A stretch of DNA of 64,000 bases from Oscillospiraceae bacterium (GCA_017828975.1 JAGAJN010000022.1:1-64000); one strand, 5' to 3'; shown: positions 51,934-60,666, numbered from the stretch's first letter. The notes: generated by a model not told the origin, from the sequence alone. Made by a program: numbers and translations.

Positions 51934-53595
51934 ATGAAAAAACAAAGCTTTTTGGTCGGTTCGGCGATACTTATGGTGTCGGCGGCGGCGGTGAAGATAC
52001 TGGGTGCGGTGTTCAAGATACCGCTGGCAAATATGCTGGGCGGCACGGGAATGGGATATTTTTCCTGCGCATACGGAATATTTATGCCTATTTATGCCGT
52101 TTCCGTCACGGGACTTCCCACGGCTGTGGCTGCGGTCACGGCGGAAAACCGTGCGCTGGGACGTTACGGAAATATCCTTAAAATTCGGAAAACGGCTGTG
52201 GCGGTGTTCGGTCTGTTCGGACTTGCCGCCTCGCTGCTGCTGATGCTGCTGGCTGTTCCCATCTGCCGATTGTCGGGGACGGAATACGTTCTTCCGTCGG
52301 TGCTGATGATAGCGCCCACTATCCTGACAGGCTGCCTGACGGCGGTTTATCGGGGGCTGTGGGAGGGCATGCGGAATATGTATCCCACGGCAATTTCGCA
52401 GGTCATAGAGGCGGCTGTGAAGCTGCTGTGGGGGCTTTCCTTCTGCGGGCTGACATTAGCCCTTGCTCGTGAAAGACCAATGCTGTATGCGGAGCTGTTT
52501 GCGTTTATGGGAGATGACCCTTTGTCGGAGGAAGCGGTGCTGTCGGCGGCATCGGCGGCTGCGGTTTCGGGGATAACCGTTTCGGGGATATTTTCCGCAC
52601 TCTATCTCGCTATAAAGGACGGCTGTCTGCGGCGGGAAATAGGCTTGGAAATTCCCGAAAATACGGACGAAAAGGTCATAGGACAGCTGCTTTCAGTGGC
52701 GGTTCCCGTGGCGGTGGGTTCGCTGATAACTAATCTGACCTCCATTGCCGATCTTGCGACAATTACCGCCATTATCGGGAAAACGGCTGCCGAGAATTTG
52801 GACTATTTTTCGTCAATGTGCGGCGGGCTTGACGAACCGGGACAGATAGCAAACTTCATTTTCGGCAGCTTCACGGGACTTGCCGTGACGGTTTTCAACC
52901 TTGTTCCGTCGTTCACGAATATGTTCGGCAAGGGAATGATACCCGCCATGTCCGAAGCATGGGCGGCGGGGGACAGCGAAAGGATACGACGAAGCGTTTG
53001 TGACGGCATAACCGCCTGTGCTGCGGTTGCGTTCCCCTGCGGGCTGGGAATTTCTGCGCTGGCTGAGCCTGTGCTGTTTACGCTGTTTGCGTCCCGTCCC
53101 GATGAAGCGGCTATCTCCGTAATGCCCTTGAAAATACTGGGGATAGGGGTCGTGTTCCTCTCCCTGACTGCGCCCATATTTGCGATGCTGCAAGCGGCGG
53201 GCAGGGCGGATATCCCCGTAAAGCTGATGGCGGCGGGGGCGGCGGTGAAGCTGCTGTTAAATCTCCTGCTGGTTCCCATACCGTCGGTGAATGTTTCCGG
53301 GGCGGCTATGGCAACAACGGTCTGCTACGGTCTGCTGTCGGCGGTGTCGGTCACGGTGCTTTGTCATCACACCAAAACGGGGCTCAGGGAAGCGTTGTCC
53401 CCGCTTTTCGGCATATGCTTTTCGGGAATGCTCTGCGCTCTGGGTGCGGGACTTGTGTCCGATATGCTGGCTGACAGAGTTTCCCGAGTGGTAAATCTGG
53501 GAATTTCCGTCATTTTCGGCGGTCTGATTTACATAATTAGTATATTTTTGCAGCCCGAATTGATGAAAAGAATGTTGAAAATGCTAAAATCATAA
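51934..53595 (+). CDS. SpoVB/YabM-like polysaccharide flippase (MOP superfamily)
   Basis: A 553-residue protein with about 14 transmembrane helices. The N-terminus FLVGSAILMVSAAAVKILGA and VFKIPLANMLGGTGMGYF match SpoVB/YabM/RfbX-like lipid-linked saccharide flippases. Candidate roles are sporulation cortex assembly or envelope polysaccharide export. It precedes mazG, HU and rqcP, matching the Bacillus yabM-yabN-yabO order. AAGGA lies ahead of the ATG. Confidence 0.88.
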   Translation: MKKQSFLVGSAILMVSAAAVKILGAVFKIPLANMLGGTGMGYFSCAYGIFMPIYAVSVTGLPTAVAAVTAENRALGRYGNILKIRKTAVAVFGLFGLAASLLLMLLAVPICRLSGTEYVLPSVLMIAPTILTGCLTAVYRGLWEGMRNMYPTAISQVIEAAVKLLWGLSFCGLTLALARERPMLYAELFAFMGDDPLSEEAVLSAASAAAVSGITVSGIFSALYLAIKDGCLRREIGLEIPENTDEKVIGQLLSVAVPVAVGSLITNLTSIADLATITAIIGKTAAENLDYFSSMCGGLDEPGQIANFIFGSFTGLAVTVFNLVPSFTNMFGKGMIPAMSEAWAAGDSERIRRSVCDGITACAAVAFPCGLGISALAEPVLFTLFASRPDEAAISVMPLKILGIGVVFLSLTAPIFAMLQAAGRADIPVKLMAAGAAVKLLLNLLLVPIPSVNVSGAAMATTVCYGLLSAVSVTVLCHHTKTGLREALSPLFGICFSGMLCALGAGLVSDMLADRVSRVVNLGISVIFGGLIYIISIFLQPELMKRMLKMLKS

Positions 53596-53612
53596 AAAAT
53601 TTCAAAAAAGGC

Positions 53613-53641
53613 TTGAATTTATCCGCAAGATAGGTTAATAT
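53613..53641 (+). promoter_or_regulatory. Probable promoter of mazG-hup-rqcP
   Basis: TTGAAT at 53613-53618 and TAATAT at 53636-53641, spaced 17 bases; TATAAA at 53639 is an alternative -10. Moderate match only. Confidence 0.55.
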
Positions 53642-53676
53642 AAATAAGTAGCCTTTAAACGGAAGGAGCTATCCCG

Positions 53677-54465
53677 GTGGATTTTAAATTCAAGGATAAA
53701 TACGAAATGGGCGACCTGCTGGAGATAATGAAAATTCTCCGCTCGGAAAACGGCTGCCCCTGGGACAGGGAGCAGGACCACAAGTCCATTCGCAAGGACT
53801 TTATCGAGGAAGTTTATGAAGCTATCGAGGCTATCGACAGCGGCGATTCCGAGCTTCTCAAGGAGGAGCTGGGCGACGTGCTGCTTCAGGTGGTGTTCCA
53901 TTGCAGGATCGAGGAGGAGAAGGGCAGCTTTGACTTCGGCGATGCTGTTGACGGTATCTGCAAAAAGCTGATAGTAAGGCATCCCCACGTTTTCGGAGAT
54001 GTTACTGCGGAAACCAGCGAGCAGGTTCTGAAAAACTGGAATGACATCAAGCAGAAAACCAAGGGTCAGGAAACCTATGCGGAAACTCTCCGTTCGGTAT
54101 CTCCTGCGCTGCCTGCGCTTATGCGGGCACAGAAGGTCGGTCAGCGGGCTGCAAGGGCGGGCATGGATTTCCCGTCGGCAGAAGAGGCGCTTGTCCGTCT
54201 TGAAGAGGAAGCCGCAGAGCTCAGGGCTGCAATGGCTTCGGGAAATGCGGACGATATTTCCGACGAGCTGGGAGATCTGCTGTTTTCGGCTGTGAATGTT
54301 TCCAGACTTCTTAAAAATGACGCAGAGGAAGCCCTTACAAGGGGCATCGGTAAGTTTATGGACAGATTTGAACGTACCGAAAATTTAATCAGGATGCAGG
54401 GGACAGATATGAAGACCCTTAGCATAGATGAGCTTGATGCCTATTGGGATCGGGCTAAGAAATAA
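53677..54465 (+). CDS. mazG: Nucleoside triphosphate pyrophosphohydrolase MazG
   Basis: Hydrolyses non-canonical or excess NTPs to NMP and pyrophosphate. The 262-residue protein has two MazG-type repeats: LRSENGCPWDREQDHKS with KEELGDVLLQVVFHC, and RLEEEAAELRAAM with ISDELGDLLFSAVN. The EExxE and GD metal motifs are present in both. Translation starts at GTG 53677 after GGAAGGAG. This is the yabN position of the Bacillus cluster, without the methylase domain that YabN carries there. Confidence 0.93.
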   Translation: MDFKFKDKYEMGDLLEIMKILRSENGCPWDREQDHKSIRKDFIEEVYEAIEAIDSGDSELLKEELGDVLLQVVFHCRIEEEKGSFDFGDAVDGICKKLIVRHPHVFGDVTAETSEQVLKNWNDIKQKTKGQETYAETLRSVSPALPALMRAQKVGQRAARAGMDFPSAEEALVRLEEEAAELRAAMASGNADDISDELGDLLFSAVNVSRLLKNDAEEALTRGIGKFMDRFERTENLIRMQGTDMKTLSIDELDAYWDRAKK

Positions 54466-54488
54466 CATTTTGTTGGAGGTAAAATATT

Positions 54489-54767
54489 ATGACAAAGGCA
54501 GATTTAATCAATGCAGTAGCTGAAAAGAGCGAGCTGACCAAGAAGGACGCTGAGAAGGCAGTAGCAGCTTTCACTTCCGCTGTTACCGACGCGCTCGTTA
54601 AGGGTGAGAAGGTTCAGATCGTTGGTTTCGGTACCTTCGAGGTAAGAGACAAGAAGGCTAAGATGACCATCAACCCCAGAACCAAGGAGAAGAAGGAAGT
54701 TCCCGCTAAGAAGGCTCCTGCTTTCAAGCCCGGCAAGGCTCTTAAGGAAGCTGTTGACGTTAAGTAA
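54489..54767 (+). CDS. hup: DNA-binding protein HU
   Basis: Histone-like dimer that bends DNA. The 92-residue protein starts MTKADLINAVAEKSELTKKD, has VQIVGFGTFEVRDKKA and the arm motif RTKEKKEVPAKKAPAFKPGK. It is inserted between mazG and rqcP, and uses highly biased codons (AAG, GCT, GTT). GGAGG precedes the ATG. A strong terminator follows. Confidence 0.96.
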   Translation: MTKADLINAVAEKSELTKKDAEKAVAAFTSAVTDALVKGEKVQIVGFGTFEVRDKKAKMTINPRTKEKKEVPAKKAPAFKPGKALKEAVDVK

Positions 54768-54811
54768 TTTCCGCTCTTTGGAAGTTTTTGCTGTTAACTT
54801 TGAATACAGAT

Positions 54812-54846
54812 ATCGGGGTGCAGGCAGCTGCGCCCTGATTTTTTGG
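54812..54846 (+). terminator. Terminator after hup
   Basis: ATCGGGGTGCAG (54812-54823) pairs with CTGCGCCCTGAT (54828-54839) with two G-T pairs, loop GCAG, then six T. Partial read-through would serve rqcP. Confidence 0.82.
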
Positions 54847-54857
54847 GAGGTTTTTGA

Positions 54858-55100
54858 ATGAGACTTGACAAATATCTCAAGGTAACAAGGCTTATAAAGC
54901 GCAGGACCGTCGCAAATGAAGCGTGCGATGCCGAAAGGGTATTCGTCAACGGAAAGCCTGCCAGAGCGTCCTACGAGGTCAAGGTGGACGATATTATCGA
55001 GATAAATCTCGGTCAGCGTCCATTAAAGGTCAAGGTGCTTTCCGTCAGCGAATACGCAACTAAGGATAACGCTGCCGACAACTATATTGTCATTGACTGA
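54858..55100 (+). CDS. rqcP: S4-domain RNA-binding protein RqcP
   Basis: An 80-residue S4-domain protein starting MRLDKYLKVTRLIKRRT, with RVFVNGKPARASYEVKVDD. RqcP (YabO) works with RqcH to elongate Ala tails on stalled nascent chains in ribosome quality control; it is close to the HslR heat-shock family. GGGAGG precedes the ATG. The mazG-hup-rqcP neighbourhood is as in Bacillus except for HU. Confidence 0.92.
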   Translation: MRLDKYLKVTRLIKRRTVANEACDAERVFVNGKPARASYEVKVDDIIEINLGQRPLKVKVLSVSEYATKDNAADNYIVID

Positions 55101-55111
55101 GGGAGAGCATT

Positions 55112-55279
55112 ATGGGTCCTTTTGAGTATGTTGTCGAGAGGATAAACGGCGATTATGCCGAGCTGCGCAGGACTGACGGGGACGGAGAAATTGTCACTGT
55201 GGCAATGGCTCTCCTTCCGCCGGAAACCGATGAGGGCATCAGACTTCGGTTTGAAAATTTTTCTTACGAGGTCCTGTGA
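55112..55279 (+). CDS. DUF3006-type small protein (55 aa)
   Basis: A 55-residue protein with VERINGDYAELRRTDGDG and LLPPETDEGIRLRF, the pattern of the DUF3006 family (an acidic beta-rich domain of unknown function). The ATG at 55112 follows GAGGGAG, 11 bases after rqcP, so it is probably the last gene of that unit. Family members often accompany proteins with processing or secretion roles, but no partner is visible here. Confidence 0.75.
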   Translation: MGPFEYVVERINGDYAELRRTDGDGEIVTVAMALLPPETDEGIRLRFENFSYEVL

Positions 55280-55330
55280 AAATTTTTGCAATCGGCAGAG
55301 TTAACAAAATGCCTGTCTGACAGAAAATTT

Positions 55331-55344
55331 TGTGAACGTTTACA
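55331..55344. promoter_or_regulatory. Palindromic LacI-type half-site pair
   Basis: TGTGAACGTTTACA is close to palindromic with a central CG, the style of LacI-family operators. It lies 385 bases before the regulator gene. A second such element is at 55604-55613. Confidence 0.4.
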
Positions 55345-55564
55345 TTTTCAATCGTTTTCGTTAAGTTGATTTTTATGCAGGGTATAATTTTTGCACAAAA
55401 AGAAATGTTAAATGTAGTTTGGTTTATTAAATTTGACGTGGAAACAAAATGCAATTTGTCCATCAATTTTCCATATAATGACAAAACCATCTGCCAATAT
55501 GTGCAAAAACAGGTTTGATATTTGTGCAGAACGACTAATTTTTATAAATTAATTTTAAAAAGCA

Positions 55565-55593
55565 TTGACATATCGGCTTGTTAGTTGTATATT
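55565..55593 (+). promoter_or_regulatory. Sigma-A promoter of LacI-type regulator
   Basis: Perfect TTGACA at 55565-55570 and TATATT at 55588-55593, spaced 17 bases. Confidence 0.82.
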
Positions 55594-55603
55594 TATAGAC
55601 ACG

Positions 55604-55613
55604 AAAACGTTTT
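55604..55613. promoter_or_regulatory. Candidate operator (CG-centred palindrome)
   Basis: AAAACGTTTT is a perfect palindrome with a central CG just after the predicted transcription start. LacI-family operators have this symmetry, so autoregulation by the adjacent regulator is plausible. Confidence 0.55.
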
Positions 55614-55728
55614 AAACTCTTTTGCGGGGCTAGGCTCCGCTGACAGAATTTAAGTTCATTATGCTATGCCCTACACCTTGAAGTATGAATATGCTTTTAG
55701 GGTATATTCGTGAAAGTGTGGTGTTCGT

Positions 55729-56739
55729 GTGATCTCAATCAAGGATATTGCAGGCGAGTGCGGTGTTTCGATCGCTACCGTCAGCAAGGCACTGAACAAT
55801 CACAAGGACGTAAGCGAGGCTACAAAGCAGCTTGTAAGAGATACCGCAAAAAGGCTCGGCTACCTGCCCAATTCTCAGGCAAGGGCGCTGAAAACCAACA
55901 AGACATATAACATCGGCGTTCTGCTGGTGGAAAATGCCGACAGCGGTCTTGAGCACAGCTACTTTTCATCAGTCCTCAACAGCTTCAAAAGAGAAGCCGA
56001 GAAGCATGGCTATGACATAACATTTATCAGCAGCAATGTAGGTGAGCTTGATGTGACCTACTATGAGCACTGCCTTTACAGAAATGTTGACGGCGTGTTC
56101 ATTGCCTGCGGCGATTTCTACTCGGATAACGTAAGATCCCTGTTGGACAGTCCGCTGCCTCTTGTTACGGTCGATTATATTTCGGACAAGAAGCCGTCGG
56201 TTGTGTCTGACAATGTTCAGGGAATGGGCGATCTGGTGAGATACGTCAGCGGCAAGGGTCATAAAAAGATCGCATACATCTACGGAGATGTTTCCGATGT
56301 TACCAAAGCCCGTATCAAGGGCTATAAGGAAGCACTGGAGCAGCTCGGGCTGACATATCGGGACGAATACATGGTCCAGGGCAAATACCAGGATCCCGTA
56401 AAAACCGAAAGGGTGATGACGGAGCTTCTGAGGCTTCCCGATCCGCCGACCTGTATAATACTCCCCGATGATTTTTCGGCAGTGGGCGCCATGAATGCGC
56501 TGGAGGAAATGGGTATGTCGGTTCCCGATGATATTTCAATTGCAGGCTATGACGGCATTCTGCTGTCAAGGGTTCTGCGTCCGAAGCTTACCACTATCAA
56601 GCAGGATACCGAACGCTTGGGCAGTGAAGCGGCAAAGCTTCTTATCTCCCTGATGCGCAAGGAAATATCCTCTGATACGCCGCCCGTTATAATTCCGGGG
56701 TATCTTCTGGAGGGCGATTCCGTAAAGGAGCTTACATAA
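55729..56739 (+). CDS. LacI-family transcriptional regulator
   Basis: A 336-residue repressor. The N-terminal helix-turn-helix is ISIKDIAGECGVSIATVSKA, followed by hinge helix LPNSQARALKT and a periplasmic-binding-like effector domain with DDFSAVGAMNALEEMG and ISIAGYDG. The start is GTG 55729 with a weak GTGTGGTG site. It precedes a sugar ABC importer on the same strand, so it probably senses the imported sugar. The effector is unknown. Confidence 0.92.
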   Translation: MISIKDIAGECGVSIATVSKALNNHKDVSEATKQLVRDTAKRLGYLPNSQARALKTNKTYNIGVLLVENADSGLEHSYFSSVLNSFKREAEKHGYDITFISSNVGELDVTYYEHCLYRNVDGVFIACGDFYSDNVRSLLDSPLPLVTVDYISDKKPSVVSDNVQGMGDLVRYVSGKGHKKIAYIYGDVSDVTKARIKGYKEALEQLGLTYRDEYMVQGKYQDPVKTERVMTELLRLPDPPTCIILPDDFSAVGAMNALEEMGMSVPDDISIAGYDGILLSRVLRPKLTTIKQDTERLGSEAAKLLISLMRKEISSDTPPVIIPGYLLEGDSVKELT

Positions 56740-56762
56740 GGCTTCGGAAATTTAATTCACGC

Positions 56763-56790
56763 TAATATATTTCAACAATGAAATATATTA
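56763..56790. repeat. AT-rich inverted repeat before solute-binding gene
   Basis: TAATATATTTC (56763-56773) and GAAATATATTA (56780-56790) form a perfect 11-bp inverted repeat around AACAAT. It lies just upstream of the ribosome site of the lipoprotein gene and could be an mRNA-stabilising hairpin or a protein-binding site. Confidence 0.6.
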
Positions 56791-56813
56791 TATATTTAAG
56801 GAGGAAAAAACCA

Positions 56814-58229
56814 ATGAGAAATTTTAAGAAAACACTTGCACTTCTCTCTTCACTCGCAATGGCAGGTACAATGTTCGCAGGCTGCGGCGGTGGCGGTGAT
56901 ACTACTGCTACAACAACAGCAGGCGGCGATTCTGCTGACACAACTGCTGCTGCAGGCGGCGATTCTGCTGAAACAACAGCTGCTGCTGAGGGCGGCGATT
57001 CCGCTGCTGCTGCAGACGAGGGTAAGGTATTCAACATCTACGCTTGGAACGAAGAGTTCAAGGGCTTCTTCGAGAAGTACTACACTGTTCCCGAGGGAAT
57101 CACTGTAAACTGGATCATCAATCCTTCCGATGGCGGCGTATATCAGGAAAAGCTCGACGAGGCTCTCCTTGCTCAGGCTGATGCTGCTGCTGACGACAAG
57201 ATCGATATGTTCCTCGCAGAGGCTGACTATATCAAGAAGTACACAGATACAGATGCTACTCTCGACGTAACATCTATCGGTGTTCAGAAGGCTGACACAA
57301 TGTATCAGTACACAGTAGACGCTGCTTCCGACGCTAACGGCGTTATGAAGGGTGTATCCTTCCAGTGCTGCCCTGCTGCTCTGATTTACAGACGTTCTAT
57401 CGCTAAGGACGTTCTCGGCACAGATGATCCTGCTGCTGTACAGGATGCTCTCAGCGACTGGAGCAAGTTCGAGTCCGTAGCTGCAACAGCTAAGGAAAAG
57501 GGCTACTACATGACAGCTTCTTACGCTGAAACATATCGTACATGGTCCAACAACGCTACTGAGGCTTGGGTTGACGCTAACAATAACCTCGTTGTTCCTC
57601 AGGCAATGAAGGATTACATCGCACAGGCTAAGAACTTCATGGATAAGGGCTACACACTGACAGCCGGCGTTTGGGATGATGAAAAGACTGCTCAGATGTT
57701 TGCTGACGGTAAGACAATGTGCTTCTTCGGTCCCGCTTGGTACTACAACTTCAGCATGGGCAACGCTCAGGATCCCGAAAAGGGCTGCAGCGGCGACTGG
57801 GCTATCGTTGAAGGTCCTCAGGCTTACTTCTGGGGCGGCACATGGCTCCTTGGTGCTACCGGCACTGACAACCCGACAATGCTTGCTGACATCATGAACA
57901 CATTCACAGTTAACGAAGAAGTCTGCACAAACCTCGTTAAGAACGAGATGCAGTTCTCCAACAATACAAAGGTAAATGAAGCAGTTGCTGCTGATCCTGA
58001 GTACGGCAATGCATTCCTCGGCAACCAGAACGATACCGCTGTATTCTGTGAGCTTGCTAAGAACATCAAGTTCGAGAACAAGACTAAGTACGACCAGCTC
58101 CTCAACGAGAACATCACAACTGTATTCCTTGATTACTTCAAGGGCACAATCTCTGAGGAAGAGGCTTACGCTAACTTCTACAAGTTCGTTTCTGAGAAGT
58201 ATCCTGCAGTTACAGTTCCCGCTCAGTAA
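56814..58229 (+). CDS. Sugar ABC transporter substrate-binding lipoprotein
   Basis: A 471-residue extracellular solute-binding protein of the carbohydrate importer family. The signal peptide MRNFKKTLALLSSLAMAGTM ends in a lipobox with Cys24 (FAGC). A Gly/Ala/Thr-rich linker with three GGDSA repeats runs to about residue 70. The mature binding domain starts KVFNIYAWNEEFKGFF. AAGGAGG precedes the ATG at 56814. Biased codons suggest very high expression, and a terminator follows, as expected when the binding protein outnumbers the permeases. Confidence 0.92.
   Translation: MRNFKKTLALLSSLAMAGTMFAGCGGGGDTTATTTAGGDSADTTAAAGGDSAETTAAAEGGDSAAAADEGKVFNIYAWNEEFKGFFEKYYTVPEGITVNWIINPSDGGVYQEKLDEALLAQADAAADDKIDMFLAEADYIKKYTDTDATLDVTSIGVQKADTMYQYTVDAASDANGVMKGVSFQCCPAALIYRRSIAKDVLGTDDPAAVQDALSDWSKFESVAATAKEKGYYMTASYAETYRTWSNNATEAWVDANNNLVVPQAMKDYIAQAKNFMDKGYTLTAGVWDDEKTAQMFADGKTMCFFGPAWYYNFSMGNAQDPEKGCSGDWAIVEGPQAYFWGGTWLLGATGTDNPTMLADIMNTFTVNEEVCTNLVKNEMQFSNNTKVNEAVAADPEYGNAFLGNQNDTAVFCELAKNIKFENKTKYDQLLNENITTVFLDYFKGTISEEEAYANFYKFVSEKYPAVTVPAQ
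56922..57014 (+). repeat. Imperfect tandem repeat in lipoprotein linker
   Basis: Three copies starting GGCGGCGATTCTGCTGA or a close variant lie at 56922, 56955 and 56991, with 33- and 36-base periods, encoding the GGDSA(D/E)TTAAA linker of the binding protein. Copy number is likely to vary between strains. Confidence 0.75.
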
Positions 58230-58259
58230 TTCTTTCTAACGTAACTTAAAAGCACTTGT

Positions 58260-58293
58260 GGGGCAAGGCAAATTCTTGTCTTGCCCCCTTATT
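58260..58293 (+). terminator. Terminator between binding protein and permeases
   Basis: GGGGCAAG plus CAA (58260-58271) pair with TTG plus CTTGCCCC (58275-58287), followed by a T-rich stretch. Partial termination here would lower permease expression. Confidence 0.8.
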
Positions 58294-58380
58294 TTATCCA
58301 TTTAAGCAAATTTTGAAACTTTTTTCACAAATAGTTGTACATTTTTGTGCAGTATGCACGAATTATTGATGACAGCCGCA

Positions 58381-58410
58381 TTGACGTGCAGCTGCAAAAA
58401 TAAATATAAA
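58381..58410 (+). promoter_or_regulatory. Possible promoter of permease genes
   Basis: TTGACG at 58381-58386 and TATAAA at 58405-58410, spaced 18 bases, 85 bases before the permease start. Match is moderate. Confidence 0.45.
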
Positions 58411-58494
58411 GAAATGCAGAATTAATTGTGAGCGCAGTTTCAGATGTTTAGCGGTAATAATACCGGATATTTTTACGTATGAGGTGGTACGAAA

Positions 58495-59457
58495 ATGTCA
58501 AATAACAAGCGTAAATCTATCAGCTATGCAAAATGGGGTTACATATTCATCGCACCTTTCTTTATTGTATTTATCTTCTGTTCGCTCATTCCGTTGGTTT
58601 CGACGTTCTATAACAGCTTCTTCGAGAATTACCGTGACGGTCTGACACAGGTAGGACCTAATTTTGTTGGCTTAGAAAACTACAAAAAGTTGTTCACACC
58701 GGATAACAGTGGTAATATACAGGTTATCGACTATACTGTGAACACAATGATCATGTGGGTCATGGGTGCGATTCCTCAGCTTGTTGTAGCGCTCCTCTTA
58801 GCTATTTTCTTCACAGCAAACCGTCTTAACATCAAGGGACAGGCATTCTTCAAGACAGTTATCTACATGCCTAACCTTATCATGGCATCCGCTTTCTCGA
58901 TGCTGTTCTTTACACTGTTCTCCAATGTCGGACCTATCAACCAGATCATTTCTTCAATGACAGGTGAAGTTTACGACTTCTTCGGAAAGACTGTATCGGT
59001 ACGAAGCCTGGTCGCATTTGTAAACTTCCTGATGTGGTTCGGTAATACCACCATCCTTCTGATGGCAGGTATTATGGGTATCGACCAGAGCCTGTTTGAG
59101 GCTGCTTCCATCGACGGTGCAACTTCTACTCAGGTACTCTTCAAGATCACTCTTCCTCTTCTGATGCCTATCATCGTATATGTTGCTATCACCGCTCTTA
59201 TCGGTGGTCTGCAGATGTTCGATGTTCCCCAGATCCTTACTGCAGGACACGGTAACCCGAACCGAACTTCTATGACGCTTGTAATGTATCTGAACAACTA
59301 CATCTCAACAAGTAAGAACTTCGGTATGGGCGGTGCTATCTCCGCAATTATGTTCGTTATCACCGGCGCACTGAGCTTCGTTGTTTACAAGTCACTTGTA
59401 ACTGACGACAGCCCTAAGAAAAAGGTAAAGAAATCAAAGGGGGCTGAGTTATTATGA
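58495..59457 (+). CDS. Sugar ABC transporter permease (MalF-type)
   Basis: A 320-residue inner-membrane permease with six transmembrane helices. The EAA loop, EAASIDGATSTQVLFKITLP, contacts the ATPase. A long cytoplasmic N-terminus is missing, as in short MalF-type CUT1 permeases. GAGGTGG precedes the ATG. Its stop overlaps the next gene's ATG. Confidence 0.93.
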   Translation: MSNNKRKSISYAKWGYIFIAPFFIVFIFCSLIPLVSTFYNSFFENYRDGLTQVGPNFVGLENYKKLFTPDNSGNIQVIDYTVNTMIMWVMGAIPQLVVALLLAIFFTANRLNIKGQAFFKTVIYMPNLIMASAFSMLFFTLFSNVGPINQIISSMTGEVYDFFGKTVSVRSLVAFVNFLMWFGNTTILLMAGIMGIDQSLFEAASIDGATSTQVLFKITLPLLMPIIVYVAITALIGGLQMFDVPQILTAGHGNPNRTSMTLVMYLNNYISTSKNFGMGGAISAIMFVITGALSFVVYKSLVTDDSPKKKVKKSKGAELL

Positions 59458-60332
59458 GTAATGCTACCGATATGCAGGGACAGAACGAGAGAATCAAGCT
59501 GACTGCTGCAAGAACAGGCGTATACATCTTTATGGTTCTCGTTGCGATCCTTTGTCTTTTCCCGTTCTATCTGCTGATAATCAATGCCTCCAGATCCAAT
59601 GCTGAGTTGCAGGCAGGTTTTACAATGATCCCCAGCTCAAACTTTTTGACAAACCTGAAAACCGCTTGGAATGATACTTCCCTTATCGCTATCCCTAAGG
59701 GACTGCTGAACAGCTTTGTGATCGCTGCATCCTGCTGTCTGCTGTGTACATACTTCTCCGCTCTTACCGCTTACGGTATCCATGTTTACGACTTTAAGGG
59801 CAAGAAGATAGCGTTCAATTTCATCATGGTTGTAATGATGATCCCTACACAGGTATCCGCAGTTGGTTTCATTCAGCTGGTTTCCAAGGTTGGTCTTATG
59901 AACACATACTGGCCTCTGATCATTCCTTCCATCGCATCTCCCGCGGTATTCTTCTACATGAAGCAAAACATCGAGAGTACAATGCCCCTGGAGATCATCG
60001 AAGCTGCCCGTGTTGACGGTGCAAACGAGTTCTTCACCTTCAATGCTATCGCACTTCCTATGCTGAAGCCCGCTCTGGCTGTTCAGATGATCTTCGCATT
60101 CGTTCAGTCTTGGAACAACTTCTTTACTCCTGCGCTGATCATCAGTAAGAAGGATAAGTCAACTGTTCCTATTATGCTTGCACTTCTGCGAAGCGAAATG
60201 AACTCACGTAACGGAGACCTCGGTGAGATCTATATGTTCATCCTGCTCTCCATCGTCCCTGTTGTTCTGGTTTATATCGCACTTTCCAAGTTCATCATCA
60301 AGGGTGTTACTATGGGTGGTGTAAAGGGTTAA
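59454..60332 (+). CDS. Sugar ABC transporter permease (MalG-type)
   Basis: A 292-residue permease partner of the upstream MalF-type subunit, with six transmembrane helices and the EAA loop EAARVDGANEFFTFNAIALP. It starts with an ATGA overlap, so the two are translationally coupled. No ATP-binding subunit follows; a shared MsmK-type ATPase elsewhere is the usual CUT1 arrangement. Confidence 0.93.
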   Translation: MSNATDMQGQNERIKLTAARTGVYIFMVLVAILCLFPFYLLIINASRSNAELQAGFTMIPSSNFLTNLKTAWNDTSLIAIPKGLLNSFVIAASCCLLCTYFSALTAYGIHVYDFKGKKIAFNFIMVVMMIPTQVSAVGFIQLVSKVGLMNTYWPLIIPSIASPAVFFYMKQNIESTMPLEIIEAARVDGANEFFTFNAIALPMLKPALAVQMIFAFVQSWNNFFTPALIISKKDKSTVPIMLALLRSEMNSRNGDLGEIYMFILLSIVPVVLVYIALSKFIIKGVTMGGVKG

Positions 60333-60354
60333 TCCCCAATTTATACGCAATCTG

Positions 60355-60383
60355 CCGCTGTGGTTCGTCCGCAGCGGTTTTTT
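60355..60383 (+). terminator. Intrinsic terminator after permeases
   Basis: CCGCTG (60355-60360) pairs with CAGCGG (60372-60377), then six T. Confidence 0.75.
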
Positions 60384-60666
60384 GTATATCCGGAAGTTTT
60401 TTCGGGATAATATTTATGGAGATTTACTTTGTGAAATGCACAGCCTTCTAATGCAGCCGCAGCCTTAGTGACCGCTGTGACCTATGTTCAGTCCCCCCGG
60501 CGATAGACAGTTACTCCGCCTTTGCCACCCTACTGACACTTTGCATATTACCGTTCTGACCACCCACCACTATTGTATCATCATAAGTTTCAAAAATATA
60601 TCATAATCGAACGCAGTTGTATAACTATCCGACTTTTTACATAAAACGCTTGAAACAGGTGATATT
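60384..60666. other. Intergenic region with no confirmed feature
   Basis: This stretch of about 280 bases holds no ORF with a ribosome site and no recognisable RNA. It is C-rich in parts (60480-60560), unlike neighbouring AT-rich gaps, which may mean it is a degraded gene remnant. No promoter for the next gene was identified with confidence. Confidence 0.35.

Larger units (their letters stand above)
55280..55728 (+). other. Long intergenic region before LacI-type regulator
   Basis: No gene is seen in this 449-base stretch. It is AT-rich and holds the promoter at 55565-55593, two CG-centred palindromes (55331-55344 and 55604-55613), an isolated TATAAT at 55383-55388 without a good -35, and a 7-bp hairpin GCGGGGC/GCTCCGC (55623-55639). 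The transcript leader would be about 130 bases. Confidence 0.5.

Noticed and set aside
55383-55388. Isolated TATAAT as a second promoter before the LacI gene
   Set aside because: No acceptable -35 element lies 16-18 bases upstream.
60384-60666. C-rich intergenic stretch considered as a mobile-element remnant
   Set aside because: No inverted repeats, target duplications or recognisable coding remnant could be seen.
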